A stretch of 64,000 nt of DNA from Ferruginibacter sp. (GCA_014379625.1 JACMLJ010000080.1:1-64000); one strand, 5' to 3'. Positions 8,071 to 18,396 are shown, counted from the first letter of the stretch. A program made the numbers and translations. The notes: a model not told the origin generated them from the sequence alone.

Positions 8071-11000
8071 ATGAAAAAAAAGGCAATAGTTGCTTTTAAA
8101 ATAATAGCAATGAAAATAGCATTTGTACAATTATTGATCATGCTCTTTGTGTTTTCCGCGGCTGCCAAAAAAATGACCGGGCAGGAGATTTTGGACCGGC
8201 CCGTTTCCTTATTCGTTGAAAATATAAAGATCAAAGACGCACTGCAGAAAATTCAAAAAATTGCAGATGTAAAATTTGTTTTCAGCTCCAGGGCTATTGA
8301 TGCCAACAGGAAGGTTAGTTTTAATGTAAGCGGCAAAAAACTCGGTGAGTTCCTTAATGAAATAATATTACCGCTGCATATAAATTATAAATTGATTAAT
8401 GGCAACATCATATTATTTAATGAAAATTTAAAAGCTTCATTGAATCCCATAATCCTGGAAAACGCCCCGCCTGCTGAATCCGTCGCTAACCGGGATATAA
8501 GCGGCAAGGTCACCAACCAGGAAGGCGACCCGCTGTCAGGAGTATCCGTGTTTATTAAGGGTACAAAAACAGGCACTACCACTGATGCGCAGGGTAGGTT
8601 CCGTTTATCTGTTCCCGAAAATGTTAATATAGAACTAGAACTATCATTTGTAGGATACCGGACAATGACAGTTTCTGCCGGTAGAAAAAGCGAAATTATA
8701 GCAAAACTTGTTGCTTCCGAAGCAGGCGGCCTGGAAGAAGTGGTGGTGATTGGATATGGCACTCAAAAAAAAGTTACCCTTACAGGCGCTGTTTCGTCTG
8801 TAAAAGGGGAAGATATCAAAGCAGTACCAACTGGTCCTATTGCCAATACCCTGGTAGGCCGTATGCCCGGACTTATAGCAAAAAACACCAGTGGAGAGCC
8901 GGGTTTTGATGACTCCAGGTTATTGATCAGGGGAAATAATACTTTAGGCAATAATAGCCCCTTAATTGTGGTGGATGGAGTAGCTGACCGTGCAGGTGGT
9001 TTTAGCAGGATTGATGTGAATGATGTTGAAAGTGTAACGATACTGAAGGATGCTTCGGCAGCCATTTATGGTTCCCGCGCTGCCAACGGTGTAATACTGG
9101 TAACTACAAAACGCGGCAAAACAGGTAAAACAAATATTACCTATTCAACAAATTATGGATTAAAATCTCCAACCATTTTACCTGATATGATCGACGCTGC
9201 TGATTATGCCACAGCCATAAATGACATTACCAGGTTAATTGATAAAAATCCCGTACCGACTTATACCGCAGCCGAGATACAGAAATTCAGGGATGGTTCC
9301 GACCCGGTAAACTATCCGAATATAGACCCTATGAAGGAGGCGCTAAAAAGTCATAGCATACAAAAAAGACATAGTTTAACTGTTTCCGGAGGTTCTCAAA
9401 ATGTGAAATATTTCACTTCATTGGGCTACCAGTATGAAGACAATATCTATAAAAACAGCGCGAGTAATTACAAACAGTATAATCTGCGCTCAAATCTTGA
9501 TATCCAGGCGAATGACTACCTGAGATTTTTTGCAAACCTGTCGCTCCGGCAGGAGGACAGGAATTCTCCCTACCAAAGCGGGTTTGGATCGGGGGAGATC
9601 TGGCGCAATATTGTACAGGGCGATCCCAGGCAACTACTGGTATATCCAAACGGATTACGGCGAGCTGTAACATCTGGCGGTTACAACCCCTTAACAGCCG
9701 TTGACGGAACTACTGGCTATCGCAGAGACAAGTCAACCCATATTAATGCTGATATAGGGTTCAACTGGGATTTTTCAAAGATAACTAAAGGCTTAGGTAT
9801 TGACGGAAGATTGTCGATAGACAAAAGCAATAATTTCTTTAAAAGTTTTAATAAGGCCTGGGTGCTTTATACCCTTAATAATTCAACAGGCGAATACCTG
9901 CCCAACCGGTATGGCCCTACAAATGCCCTCCTCAATGAAAGTATGAACCAGAGCCTGGGCATCACAGCAATTGCCCGGTTGCTTTATAACCGGGTTTTTA
10001 ATAAGGTGCACAATATCAGCACTTTTGTAGCTTATGAACAATATGAAAATAAATTTGATTACCTGAGGGGGCAACGCCAGGATTTTGTATCTACATCGGT
10101 AGATCAGCTTTTTGCGGGTGATGCCCGGGTTCAAGTAAACGACGGAACGGCATCAGAAGTCGGCCGCCAGAATTATTTTGGACGGTTCGACTATTCATAT
10201 TCCGAAAAATACCTTTTACAGTTTAACTGGCGTTACGATGGCTCCGCGTATTTTCCAAAAGAGAACAGATTTGGATTTTATCCCGGAATTTCTTTGGGAT
10301 GGAGGGCATCTGAAGAGAATTTCTGGAAACAAAATTTCCAGCTTATCAATTATTTCAAAATTAGAGGTTCATGGGGAAAAATGGGTAATGACCAGGTGGT
10401 TCTTGATGGGCAGGACCGGCGTTATTCATACCTTACCACCTATACTTTTGGTCAGAATGGCGTTTTTGGCGGGGCTAATCCCGCAGCATATACCGGTCTC
10501 GTTCAGGTGCAAACCGCTAATCCAAATGTATCCTGGGAAGTTGGCACAACTTATAATTTAGGGTTTGAAGCAAAATTCTTAAAAAATGCATTCTCTTTTG
10601 AGATGGATTTTTTCAGGCAGAACCGTGATAAAATTTTAGCCCAGCCAACAGCAGTGGTTAACGAATATGCCGGTCTTACCCTTCCTGCCGTAAATGATGC
10701 GTCATGCAAATCAGGGGGGGTTGAAGCAAGCTTAAGTTATAATAGATTTTTTGGTAATGTAAGATTTAATATAGGCGGAAATTTTACCTATGCTAAAAGT
10801 GAAATTATCAATAAAAACGAAGCTGCAGCTACACCTGAATGGCAAAAGCAGGCAGGAAAACCAATCGGAGCTAACTGGTTATTGTACGAAGCAATTGGGA
10901 TTTACAGAACATCAGCTGAATTGGCCAAGTATCCCGGTTTGGGAAACGCGGATATAGGGGATCTTATTTTTCGCGATGTAGATAATAACGGGGTATTGGA

Positions 11001-11517
11001 TGCAAACGACAGGATACGTTTAAACCAGTCAGAAACACCTCAGATTATTTATGGATTTAACCTTGGCGCGTCCTGGAAGCAACTTGAATTAAGTATGTTA
11101 TGGCAGGGGGCTGGTAAGGTTTCTACCTACACCTTTTATGAGGGTGGCGCCGGTGGTATAGGCAATTATACCCATAGCTTTTTTGATAACCGCTGGACCC
11201 CCGAAAATCCAAACGCAAGCGGGCCAAGAATTATTGACAGGGAAAGAACACCTTCCGCGAAACCAAATACTTTCTTTTTAAACGATGCATCTTATCTAAG
11301 GTTGAAAAATATCGAATTGACTTATTCACTGCCTAAAAACCTCCTGTCCAGATTGCATGTTAGTAATTGTAATGTATTTGTTAGCGGATTCAATTTGTTA
11401 ACATTTACGGGTGTTAAAGACATTGATCCCGAAGCTACCGTAAGCGGCCAGGGCTATGCCGGCTGGTTTAATATACAATCCAAGGTATTTAATTTCGGGC
11501 TTAACCTAACTTTTTAA
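8071..11517 (+). CDS. SusC/RagA TonB-dependent outer-membrane transporter with STN signalling domain
   Basis: 1148 residues. After a signal peptide comes a Secretin/TonB short N-terminal (STN) domain (about 45-115: VSLFVENIKIKDALQKIQKIADVKFVFSSRA), then a carboxypeptidase-like beta-sandwich (ISGKVTNQEGDPLSGVSVFIKGTKTGTTTDAQGRFRLSV), a canonical Ton box (EEVVVIGYGTQKKVTLTGAVSSV), the plug (LIRGNNTLGNNSPLIVVDGV, LKDASAAIYGSRAANGVILVTTKRG) and a 22-strand barrel ending VFNFGLNLTF. The STN domain marks it as a transducer that signals to the FecR next door. SusD follows 17 bases later, giving the substrate-import pair of this PUL. Confidence 0.96.
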   Translation: MKKKAIVAFKIIAMKIAFVQLLIMLFVFSAAAKKMTGQEILDRPVSLFVENIKIKDALQKIQKIADVKFVFSSRAIDANRKVSFNVSGKKLGEFLNEIILPLHINYKLINGNIILFNENLKASLNPIILENAPPAESVANRDISGKVTNQEGDPLSGVSVFIKGTKTGTTTDAQGRFRLSVPENVNIELELSFVGYRTMTVSAGRKSEIIAKLVASEAGGLEEVVVIGYGTQKKVTLTGAVSSVKGEDIKAVPTGPIANTLVGRMPGLIAKNTSGEPGFDDSRLLIRGNNTLGNNSPLIVVDGVADRAGGFSRIDVNDVESVTILKDASAAIYGSRAANGVILVTTKRGKTGKTNITYSTNYGLKSPTILPDMIDAADYATAINDITRLIDKNPVPTYTAAEIQKFRDGSDPVNYPNIDPMKEALKSHSIQKRHSLTVSGGSQNVKYFTSLGYQYEDNIYKNSASNYKQYNLRSNLDIQANDYLRFFANLSLRQEDRNSPYQSGFGSGEIWRNIVQGDPRQLLVYPNGLRRAVTSGGYNPLTAVDGTTGYRRDKSTHINADIGFNWDFSKITKGLGIDGRLSIDKSNNFFKSFNKAWVLYTLNNSTGEYLPNRYGPTNALLNESMNQSLGITAIARLLYNRVFNKVHNISTFVAYEQYENKFDYLRGQRQDFVSTSVDQLFAGDARVQVNDGTASEVGRQNYFGRFDYSYSEKYLLQFNWRYDGSAYFPKENRFGFYPGISLGWRASEENFWKQNFQLINYFKIRGSWGKMGNDQVVLDGQDRRYSYLTTYTFGQNGVFGGANPAAYTGLVQVQTANPNVSWEVGTTYNLGFEAKFLKNAFSFEMDFFRQNRDKILAQPTAVVNEYAGLTLPAVNDASCKSGGVEASLSYNRFFGNVRFNIGGNFTYAKSEIINKNEAAATPEWQKQAGKPIGANWLLYEAIGIYRTSAELAKYPGLGNADIGDLIFRDVDNNGVLDANDRIRLNQSETPQIIYGFNLGASWKQLELSMLWQGAGKVSTYTFYEGGAGGIGNYTHSFFDNRWTPENPNASGPRIIDRERTPSAKPNTFFLNDASYLRLKNIELTYSLPKNLLSRLHVSNCNVFVSGFNLLTFTGVKDIDPEATVSGQGYAGWFNIQSKVFNFGLNLTF

Positions 11518-11534
11518 ATTTAAAATAAAGTATT

Positions 11535-13316
11535 ATGAAAAAGAATTTTCATTATTTATACGCAACCCTTGCAGTGGTTTGCATATTTTTTACCGCTTCC
11601 TGTAAAAAGAATATTCTTGATAAAAAATCCTTAGACCAGATCATTGAAGAGGATGTTTGGACTGATCCAAGTCTCGTCAATGCATTTGTTAATTCGAGGT
11701 ATAACCAGATCGGGCATGGCTGGTACTCAGAATCATGGGTAAGTTCCATGTGCGATGAATCATTTCTTACATGGTCACGCAGTACAGAGCCTATCACCCA
11801 GGGTTATGTGAGCCCGAGTTTTATTGGTAGCATGAACGGGGGGCATTGGGGTGAAAATCTTCGCAGGTGGGACGTAGTTTGGCGAAATATTGGCAATTGC
11901 AATATCTTTTTCGACAATGTCAACAAAGTGCCATTCCCCGAGCTGAACCTCAAAAATCGTTTAATAGGCGAGGTTACCTTTATCAGGGCGCTGATGTATT
12001 GGGACCTGGTTAACCGCTGGGGGGCAATGCCCCTTATAACCAAGAGCTATGGTATTGATAATGTTGGGGAGATAAGTAAGTTAAAACGGAATACCTATAA
12101 AGAAAATATTGATTTTCTTGTTGCAGAATGTGACAAGGCTGCGGCAGCTCTTCCGCCAGGCTTTACCGGTACCAATAAAGGCAGGGCAACCAGTGTAGCC
12201 GCATTAGCACTCAAATCCAGGGTATTATTGTATGCAGCCAGTCCGCTCATGAGCAATGCAAGAAGCGATGATCCTAATTTCTTTGTACATTATCAAACAC
12301 CCGACGCGGCCCGTTGGCAGAAAGCTGCTGATGCGGCACAGGCTGCTATTACTGCAGCGCTGGCAAATGGTTATGCCCTTTTTGACAAATATGGAGCTGA
12401 CGTAAAAAAGAATTACACGGGTATATTTATGGAAGGCGGAAATTCCGAAGTTATTTTTGACCGCCAGGGAGGTACCAGCGCCAGCAGTACAAACCTTGGG
12501 TATATTGATGAAGCAAATGGTCCAAATGGCTACGGGGCATGGGGAGGAAATACACCTACTGCTGAATTTGTAGATGATTTTCAAATGAGCGACGGCACCA
12601 AATTCAGCTGGAACAACCCTGTTCATAAAGCTAATCCCTATGCAAACCGCGATGCCCGTTTATATGCAACTGTGTTATCCGATGGTGATATGTGGAAGGG
12701 TCGCAAAGTGGAGACCTTTTACTTCAAAAAGCCCGATGGCAGCGAAACAGGCGGATTAGATACAAAGTATGGGTCTAATTCCTGGAACACCAGTGCAACC
12801 GGCTACAATGCGCGTAAATTTTTGGATGAAACGGAAGTGCAGGGCAGTTGGAACTTTAATCCAAAAAACTGGATTTGGTTCAGGCTTGGTGAACTTTACC
12901 TGAACCTGGCTGAAGCAAAATTCTTCGCAGCGGATGAAGCTGGCGCCAGAACTGCACTGAATGTTATCCGCGACCGGGCCAGGATGCCGCGTGTAACTGC
13001 TTCCGGAACTCAGCTATGGGAAGCCATCGTGTATGAACGGAGGGTAGAACTCGCCTTTGAAGAGCATCGTTATTTTGATGTACGCCGATGGATGATTGCT
13101 GATGTTGTGCTGAACAAAAATGCAACCGGTATTACTATTGTTCGTGAAGGGACTGCGCCCCCGTACACGTATACCTATTCTCCGGGTACAAGTACTGCTC
13201 TCCCAAGACTGGTAGAAGTAAGAAAGTTTGTGGCGCCGAAAATGTACTGGCTTCCTATTCAACTGGATGAAATGAATAAAAATCCAAACCTGGGCCAAAA
13301 TCCTGGTTACAATTGA
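11535..13316 (+). CDS. SusD/RagB outer-membrane glycan-binding lipoprotein
   Basis: 593 residues with a lipoprotein signal (lipobox FFTASC, Cys23). The alpha-helical TPR-containing SusD fold is visible: NIFFDNVNKVPFPE..., EVTFIRALMYWDLVNRWGAMPLI (the RALxYFxLxxxFG motif), KGRATSVAALALKSRVLLYAASPLM, WIWFRLGELYLNLAEAKFFAADEAGARTALNVIRDRARMP, and the end VYERRVELAFEEHRYFDVRRW. It is the lid of the SusC barrel encoded just upstream. A 9-bp-stem terminator follows at 13487, which closes the sigma-fecR-susC-susD part. Confidence 0.96.
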   Translation: MKKNFHYLYATLAVVCIFFTASCKKNILDKKSLDQIIEEDVWTDPSLVNAFVNSRYNQIGHGWYSESWVSSMCDESFLTWSRSTEPITQGYVSPSFIGSMNGGHWGENLRRWDVVWRNIGNCNIFFDNVNKVPFPELNLKNRLIGEVTFIRALMYWDLVNRWGAMPLITKSYGIDNVGEISKLKRNTYKENIDFLVAECDKAAAALPPGFTGTNKGRATSVAALALKSRVLLYAASPLMSNARSDDPNFFVHYQTPDAARWQKAADAAQAAITAALANGYALFDKYGADVKKNYTGIFMEGGNSEVIFDRQGGTSASSTNLGYIDEANGPNGYGAWGGNTPTAEFVDDFQMSDGTKFSWNNPVHKANPYANRDARLYATVLSDGDMWKGRKVETFYFKKPDGSETGGLDTKYGSNSWNTSATGYNARKFLDETEVQGSWNFNPKNWIWFRLGELYLNLAEAKFFAADEAGARTALNVIRDRARMPRVTASGTQLWEAIVYERRVELAFEEHRYFDVRRWMIADVVLNKNATGITIVREGTAPPYTYTYSPGTSTALPRLVEVRKFVAPKMYWLPIQLDEMNKNPNLGQNPGYN

Positions 13317-13486
13317 AGAGGCAGATTTATGGTTAATCACAAAGTATAATTTACTGTTGACAAACATGTCAGGATACTTTGTAATTTAACTGGCCTTCCA
13401 TTCGGATAAGAACAAGGTTGCCGGCTATATTTTGTTTGATGCCTTCAGCAGGAGATTTATAGCCATTAATTATTGATAGATGTCAT

Positions 13487-13520
13487 AGGATACAGCCTTA
13501 TAACTGTATCCTTATTTTTA
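13487..13520 (+). terminator. Intrinsic terminator after susD
   Basis: Perfect 9-bp stem aggatacag / ctgtatcct with an 8-base loop, followed by tattttta. Confidence 0.75.
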
Positions 13521-13666
13521 AGGTGATGTTGGGATTAACTACATTATAATGCGTAATGCCTGGTCCGGTAATTTATTTCAATTTTTCTTACGCTGATTAT
13601 ATTTCAGCACAAAAAATAAAAGGGTAAACTATCTGTTTTAAATTATGATTGTATGCCTTTGTGATG

Positions 13667-13674
13667 TAGGTTTG
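13667..13674 (+). promoter_or_regulatory. Bacteroidota -7 box (TAGGTTTG) before GH51
   Basis: Exact TAnnTTTG match, 70 bases before the GH51 start and downstream of the susD terminator, so it is a good candidate for starting the GH51-GH27-lactonase-esterase unit. No convincing -33 TTTG at the right spacing. Confidence 0.4.
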
Positions 13675-13744
13675 TATCAATATCTGTTGTGCAGGTGAGG
13701 CTTAATATAAAATGCCTGTAAATTATATAACTATCGCTATCATT

Positions 13745-15736
13745 ATGAAATTTTTTCGTCTATCTATTTATGCTGTCTTGTTTACAGCGTTGTATTTTCC
13801 TTTTAAAAGCAATGCCCAGGGGGAAAAATTTTTAACGGTAAAAATCAATGAATCCAAAGCAACTGTTCAGCCAACCATGTGGGGTGTTTTTTTTGAAGAT
13901 ATAAACCTTGGCGCCGATGGGGGTATATACGCGGAACTGGTAAAAAACCGCTCGTTTGAATTCAGCAGACCGTTAATGGGTTGGAAGGTTCAGCAAAAAC
14001 TGGCTAAGGAAGGGTCTGTTCTTGTTATCAACCGAAAAGAAGAGAATGCATCAAACCCACGTTTTATAAGGGTTGTCGCGGATCACGCTTCCAGGGGTGA
14101 CCTCGGTTTAACCAATGAAGGCTTTCGGGGCATGGGAATAAAAAAAGAGTTGAAGTACGATTTTTCAGTGATGTACAGGCAGCAGTCAGCCGGTGTTAAA
14201 ATGCATGTTGAATTAACGGACAGTGCCGGAAAAATAATTGGTGCTGCATCGCTGTCACCCAATGAAGCCGGAGCTGGCTGGCACAAAGCATCCGTAAGTT
14301 TCATTGCAAGCGCAACCGTGTTAAAGGCAAAAATGAATGTATGGATAGAAGGAAATGGCGTTATTGATCTCGATATGATTTCGCTTTTCCCGACAGATAC
14401 CTGGAAAAACCGGCCCGGTGGGATGCGTGCTGATATGATTCAATTACTGGCAGACATGAAGCCCGGTTTTATCCGTTTCCCCGGCGGTTGTATTGTGGAG
14501 GGTTTTGATTTATCGACCCGCTACCAGTGGAAAAAAACGATTGGTCCGGTTGAGCAACGGCAACTGATCATTAATCGCTGGAATACTGAATTTGCCCATC
14601 GCCCGGCGCCTGATTATTTTCAGACATTCGGTTTAGGGTTCTTCGAATATTTTCAACTGGCGGAAGATATAGGCGCCGAACCATTGCCCATCTTAAATTG
14701 TGGTATGGCCTGCCAGTTTAATACCGCGGAAGTGGTTCCGCTAAATGAACTCGATCCCTATATCCGGGATGCGTTAGACCTTATAGAATTTGCCAATGGA
14801 GATGTCAGCACAACCTGGGGCAAGGTTCGTGCGGATCTCGGGCACCCGTTACCGTTTCAACTAAAAATGATGGGTGTTGGCAATGAGAACTGGGGGCCCC
14901 AATATGTAGAACGATTAACTGCGTTTACGAAGGCAATCAAGGCAAAGTATCCTGGTTTTAAAATAGTAAACAGTTCGGGCACCGATCCGGAAGGCGGCCG
15001 TTTTGATTATCTTGATGGTGAGTTGCGTAAAATGAATGCAGATATTATAGATGAGCATTATTACCGGAAACCTGAATGGTTTTTTGCCAATGCCAGGCGG
15101 TATGATAATTATCCAAGAACCGGGTCAAAAATCTTCGGGGGAGAATATGCTGCCCAAAGCGATAAAACGGTAAGCGTTAATAATAAAAACAACTGGCTTA
15201 CCGCTTTGTCAGAAGCAGCTTTTATGACCGGGCTGGAACGTAATGCAGATGTGGTGGTGATGGCATCCTACGCGCCACTTTTTGCGCATATCGATGGATG
15301 GCAATGGACACCCGATCTTATTTGGGTAAACAACCTGCAATCGTATGGTACACCCGATTATTATGTACAGAAATTGTATGCCCTGAATAAAGGAACAAAA
15401 GTTGTACCCATCACATTAAACAATGATGTGGTTGCGGGTCAGGACAGCCTGTATGCTTCGGCCGTAACAGATGCGGCAGCCAATGAATTAATTATCAAAA
15501 TTGTAAATGCCTCTGCCAGGCCACAGCCAACTGTTATCAATGTGCAGGGCGCAAAAAAACTAGCTTCAAAAGGATTGGCAACACTTTTACAAAGTGATGA
15601 TTTGAACAGGGTTAATTCATTTGATGATCCTCAAAAACTTTCCCCAAAAGAATCAGCCATTGTTGTGAAGGGCAACAAAATTAATTACACCGCGGCACCT
15701 TATTCCTTTAGTGTTATAAAAGTTCAGCAATTATAA
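13745..15736 (+). CDS. GH51 alpha-L-arabinofuranosidase
   Basis: 663 residues with a signal peptide (MKFFRLSIYAVLFTALYFP...SNAQG). A CBM4-type jelly roll lies at about 75-205, then the (beta/alpha)8 domain: PGFIRFPGGCIVEG, acid/base E381 in GVGNENWGPQY and nucleophile E467 in FGGEYAAQ, followed by the C-terminal beta-sandwich (SFSVIKVQ). ATG 13745 is preferred over one 11 codons upstream because it starts the signal peptide. Retaining enzymes of this family remove terminal alpha-L-arabinofuranose from arabinan, arabinoxylan, arabinogalactan or arabinosylated xyloglucan; the linkage cannot be read from sequence. It is the first gene of the five-gene catabolic string of the PUL. Confidence 0.95.
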   Translation: MKFFRLSIYAVLFTALYFPFKSNAQGEKFLTVKINESKATVQPTMWGVFFEDINLGADGGIYAELVKNRSFEFSRPLMGWKVQQKLAKEGSVLVINRKEENASNPRFIRVVADHASRGDLGLTNEGFRGMGIKKELKYDFSVMYRQQSAGVKMHVELTDSAGKIIGAASLSPNEAGAGWHKASVSFIASATVLKAKMNVWIEGNGVIDLDMISLFPTDTWKNRPGGMRADMIQLLADMKPGFIRFPGGCIVEGFDLSTRYQWKKTIGPVEQRQLIINRWNTEFAHRPAPDYFQTFGLGFFEYFQLAEDIGAEPLPILNCGMACQFNTAEVVPLNELDPYIRDALDLIEFANGDVSTTWGKVRADLGHPLPFQLKMMGVGNENWGPQYVERLTAFTKAIKAKYPGFKIVNSSGTDPEGGRFDYLDGELRKMNADIIDEHYYRKPEWFFANARRYDNYPRTGSKIFGGEYAAQSDKTVSVNNKNNWLTALSEAAFMTGLERNADVVVMASYAPLFAHIDGWQWTPDLIWVNNLQSYGTPDYYVQKLYALNKGTKVVPITLNNDVVAGQDSLYASAVTDAAANELIIKIVNASARPQPTVINVQGAKKLASKGLATLLQSDDLNRVNSFDDPQKLSPKESAIVVKGNKINYTAAPYSFSVIKVQQL

Positions 15737-15887
15737 AAATTGCAGGCACCAGGTTAAAAAATATGGGTATTGCATCGATATTAAAAATGTCAGCATTGAT
15801 CCCTGTAAATTGGAAAAGCGCTTTGATCCCGCAGTATCTAAGCTTATCTTTCTTGTTCAAAAACTGCTTTGAATTGTTCACATCTGG

Positions 15888-15918
15888 CTCCCTGTGTTTG
15901 GAGAGGGCCGGGTTGAGA
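15888..15918 (+). repeat. Degenerate REP-like palindrome (TTTGGAGAGGG type)
   Basis: ctccctgtg-ttt-ggagagggccgggttgag; an imperfect inverted repeat between GH51 and GH27. It resembles another at 29958 and matches, from memory, a short palindrome common in Bacteroidota intergenic DNA. Confidence 0.4.
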
Positions 15919-15962
15919 CAGTACAGAATTATATCCCCATTCATTATAAACACAACCAGGTT

Positions 15963-17330
15963 ATGAAACTTTTTGGAAAGATGCTAATAATGGCAGCAGG
16001 CTTTTTTATAACGGCAACCGATAATGCATTTAGCCAGGTGGCGCAAACACCACCCATGGGCTGGAACAGTTACAACTGTTTCGGATCTGCCGTTCACGAG
16101 GATGAAGTAAAAGCCAATGCTGATTATGTGGCGAAGCATTTAAAAAAATTTGGATGGCAATACGTAGTAGTGGATTTTTTATGGTCTTACGACAATCCTG
16201 TTGGCAGTAAAATAGGTAACCCCTACCAGATGCAGTTACAGGATGGCTCTTATGTTCCCTGGTTAACGATGGACGAGTGGGGCAGGCTTGTACCCCATTC
16301 GCACAAATTTCCATCTGCTTTTGGTGGTAAGGGTTTTAAACCCCTGAGTGATTATGTGCATGGTTTAGGATTGAAGTTTGGCATACATGTAATGCGGGGT
16401 ATCCCAAGGCAGGCGGTATGGTCTAAATCCCCGGTATTGGGCGCCAATGGAATTACTGCCGATATGATTGCTGATACTTCTTCCAAGTGTACATGGATGA
16501 ATCATATGTATGGATTAGACATGTCAAAACCCGGGGCGCAGGAATATTTGAATTCCATTCTTAAATTATATGCCTCCTGGGAGGTGGATTTTATAAAAGT
16601 AGATGATATTGCCCGGCCTTACCATACCGCTGAAGTTGAAGGATATGAGAAAGCTATCGAAAAGTCAGGCAGGTCAATGCCATTAAGTATTTCGCCCGGC
16701 GAAACTGCCTTGTCTGCTACAAATCATGTAAAGCAGCATACCAGTATGTGGCGCATGGCCGACGACTTCTGGGATAACTGGGAGATGATATTACACATGT
16801 TCAATTATGCAAAAAGCTGGGAAGGTACCGGCGCGCCGGGTCACTGGCCAGATTGCGATATGATACAGATTGGAAAGCTCTCTAAACGTGGCCCTGTTGG
16901 CCCTGAGCGTTATAGCCGTTTTAATGAAGATGAATTGTATACGCACATGAATTTCTGGTGCCTGTACCGATCGCCATTAATGCTGGGTGGCAATCTCCCG
17001 GAGAACAGGGCGCTTGAACTAAAATTATTTACCAATGAAGAAGTGCTGGCCGTAAACCAGCAGGGAGAAAACCCACGGCAACTCTACAAAAAAGACGGCA
17101 GCATGGTTTGGGTATCACAGGTAAGTGGCAGTAAAGATATGTATATTGGCCTTTTTAATATCAGCGATTCAGCGCAGGAAGTGGCGATAGCATTTGCCGA
17201 CCTTAAATGGAAAGGCGTAGTTAAAGTAAGGGATTTATGGAAAAAAACAAACCTCGGTGAATTCAAAAAAAAGTACACACAAAAAATAAATGCGCATGGT
17301 TCTGTTTTATTGCGGCTGACACTTAATTAG
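15963..17330 (+). CDS. GH27 alpha-galactosidase / beta-L-arabinopyranosidase
   Basis: 455 residues; signal peptide then the family opening TPPMGWNSYNCFG and the TIM barrel: YVVVDFLWS, GLKFGIHVMRGIPR, nucleophile D214 (with D215) in FIKVDDIARP, acid/base near D267/D268 in RMADDFWDNW, and CRSPLMLGGNLP-like end (YRSPLMLGGNLP) with a C-terminal beta-sandwich. ATG 15963 starts the signal peptide; an upstream in-frame ATG at 15894 would add 23 residues that overlap a repeat element. The FIKVDD form (rather than KYDNC) belongs to the Bacteroidota subgroup where alpha-galactosidase and beta-L-arabinopyranosidase activities both occur, so specificity is open. It lies 226 bases after GH51. Confidence 0.93.
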   Translation: MKLFGKMLIMAAGFFITATDNAFSQVAQTPPMGWNSYNCFGSAVHEDEVKANADYVAKHLKKFGWQYVVVDFLWSYDNPVGSKIGNPYQMQLQDGSYVPWLTMDEWGRLVPHSHKFPSAFGGKGFKPLSDYVHGLGLKFGIHVMRGIPRQAVWSKSPVLGANGITADMIADTSSKCTWMNHMYGLDMSKPGAQEYLNSILKLYASWEVDFIKVDDIARPYHTAEVEGYEKAIEKSGRSMPLSISPGETALSATNHVKQHTSMWRMADDFWDNWEMILHMFNYAKSWEGTGAPGHWPDCDMIQIGKLSKRGPVGPERYSRFNEDELYTHMNFWCLYRSPLMLGGNLPENRALELKLFTNEEVLAVNQQGENPRQLYKKDGSMVWVSQVSGSKDMYIGLFNISDSAQEVAIAFADLKWKGVVKVRDLWKKTNLGEFKKKYTQKINAHGSVLLRLTLN

Positions 17331-17351
17331 GGCTGGTGTTAAGTTAAGTTT

Positions 17352-17372
17352 GTGAATGGTGAATGGTGAATA
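17352..17372 (+). repeat. Heptamer repeat (gtgaatg x3)
   Basis: Three consecutive near-perfect copies of gtgaatg just after the GH27 stop. The same unit appears at 33232 (other strand) and 36364. Confidence 0.6.
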
Positions 17373-17478
17373 GCTGTCGGGTGTTAAATTAAGCCTTTAC
17401 TTTACCCCAACATAATGCAGGGTGCAGATGTAACTGTTTCCTTATTTTATCAAAGAACAATTGTACAAATAGCTTAAA

Positions 17479-18396
17479 ATGTGTAAAAAAACGGGGGTTA
17501 TAATTACTGTTATTTTATTATTTGCCGGTATGGCTAAAAGTCAGCAAACTGTTAACCAGCGGCTTGATTCATTTAAACTTATACAACCGGGTGCTACCCT
17601 TTTCCAGGTATCCGACCAGTTTAAATTTACAGAAGGCCCTGCAGTAGATAAAAAGGGAAATATATATTTTACTGATCAGCCGAATGATAAAATCTGGAAG
17701 TATGGCATTGATGGAAAGCTATCTGTTTTTATGGATAAAACCGGGCGTTCCAACGGTTTATATTTTGATAAAAAAGGAAGGCTGCTTGCCTGTGCTGATG
17801 AAAGAAATGAACTGTGGGCCATTACGTTAAAACGGCAGGTAGTGGTGCTATTAAACGAATTTAACGGGCAGAAGCTAAACGGTCCAAATGATTTATGGAT
17901 TGATAAAAAAGGAGGCATTTATTTTACTGATCCTTACTACCAGAGACCATATTGGGCAAGAAAAAAGCCCGATCTGGAAAAGCAGAGCGTTTATTATCTC
18001 GCCAAAGGAAATAAAGAAGCGGTGTTGGTGGACAGCCTGCTGGTACAACCCAACGGTATAGTAGGTACACCGGACGGAAGCAATTTATTTGTAGCAGATA
18101 TACGTGACAATAAAACCTATAAATATACAATAAATGAAGACGGCAGTTTAGTTAACCGGCAGCTATTTGTAAACCAGGGATCAGATGGTATGACACTTGA
18201 CAATATGGGCAACCTTTATCTCACAGGCAAGGGTGTAACCATTTATGATAAATTGGGGACAAGGATTGGTAATATCGCAGTTCCGTCTAACTGGGTAGGT
18301 AATATTTGCTTCGGTGGTAAAAACCGTACAACAATGTTCATCACAGCCTCGGAGTCGGTTTATACATTGCAGATGTTGGTGAGGGGAGTAGAGTAA
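17479..18396 (+). CDS. SMP-30/gluconolactonase-family sugar lactonase
   Basis: 305 residues with a signal peptide (ILLFAGMAKSQQ), so probably periplasmic. The six-bladed propeller carries the metal ligands of the family: E52 in FTEGPAVDKKGNIYFTDQ, N137 in LNGPNDLWIDKKGGIYFTDP and D207 in LFVADIRDNKTYKY. These enzymes open sugar 1,4- or 1,5-lactones with a divalent metal. The position between GH27 and the two esterases suggests a role in handling an oxidised sugar (aldonolactone or glucurono-ester type product) from the target glycan, which is inference. Confidence 0.88.
   Translation: MCKKTGVIITVILLFAGMAKSQQTVNQRLDSFKLIQPGATLFQVSDQFKFTEGPAVDKKGNIYFTDQPNDKIWKYGIDGKLSVFMDKTGRSNGLYFDKKGRLLACADERNELWAITLKRQVVVLLNEFNGQKLNGPNDLWIDKKGGIYFTDPYYQRPYWARKKPDLEKQSVYYLAKGNKEAVLVDSLLVQPNGIVGTPDGSNLFVADIRDNKTYKYTINEDGSLVNRQLFVNQGSDGMTLDNMGNLYLTGKGVTIYDKLGTRIGNIAVPSNWVGNICFGGKNRTTMFITASESVYTLQMLVRGVE

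Larger units (their letters stand above)
13317..13744. other. Gap between susD and GH51: terminator and promoter
   Basis: 428 bases holding the terminator at 13487-13520 and a -7 box at 13667; no gene is seen. It splits the PUL into two transcription units. Confidence 0.5.
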
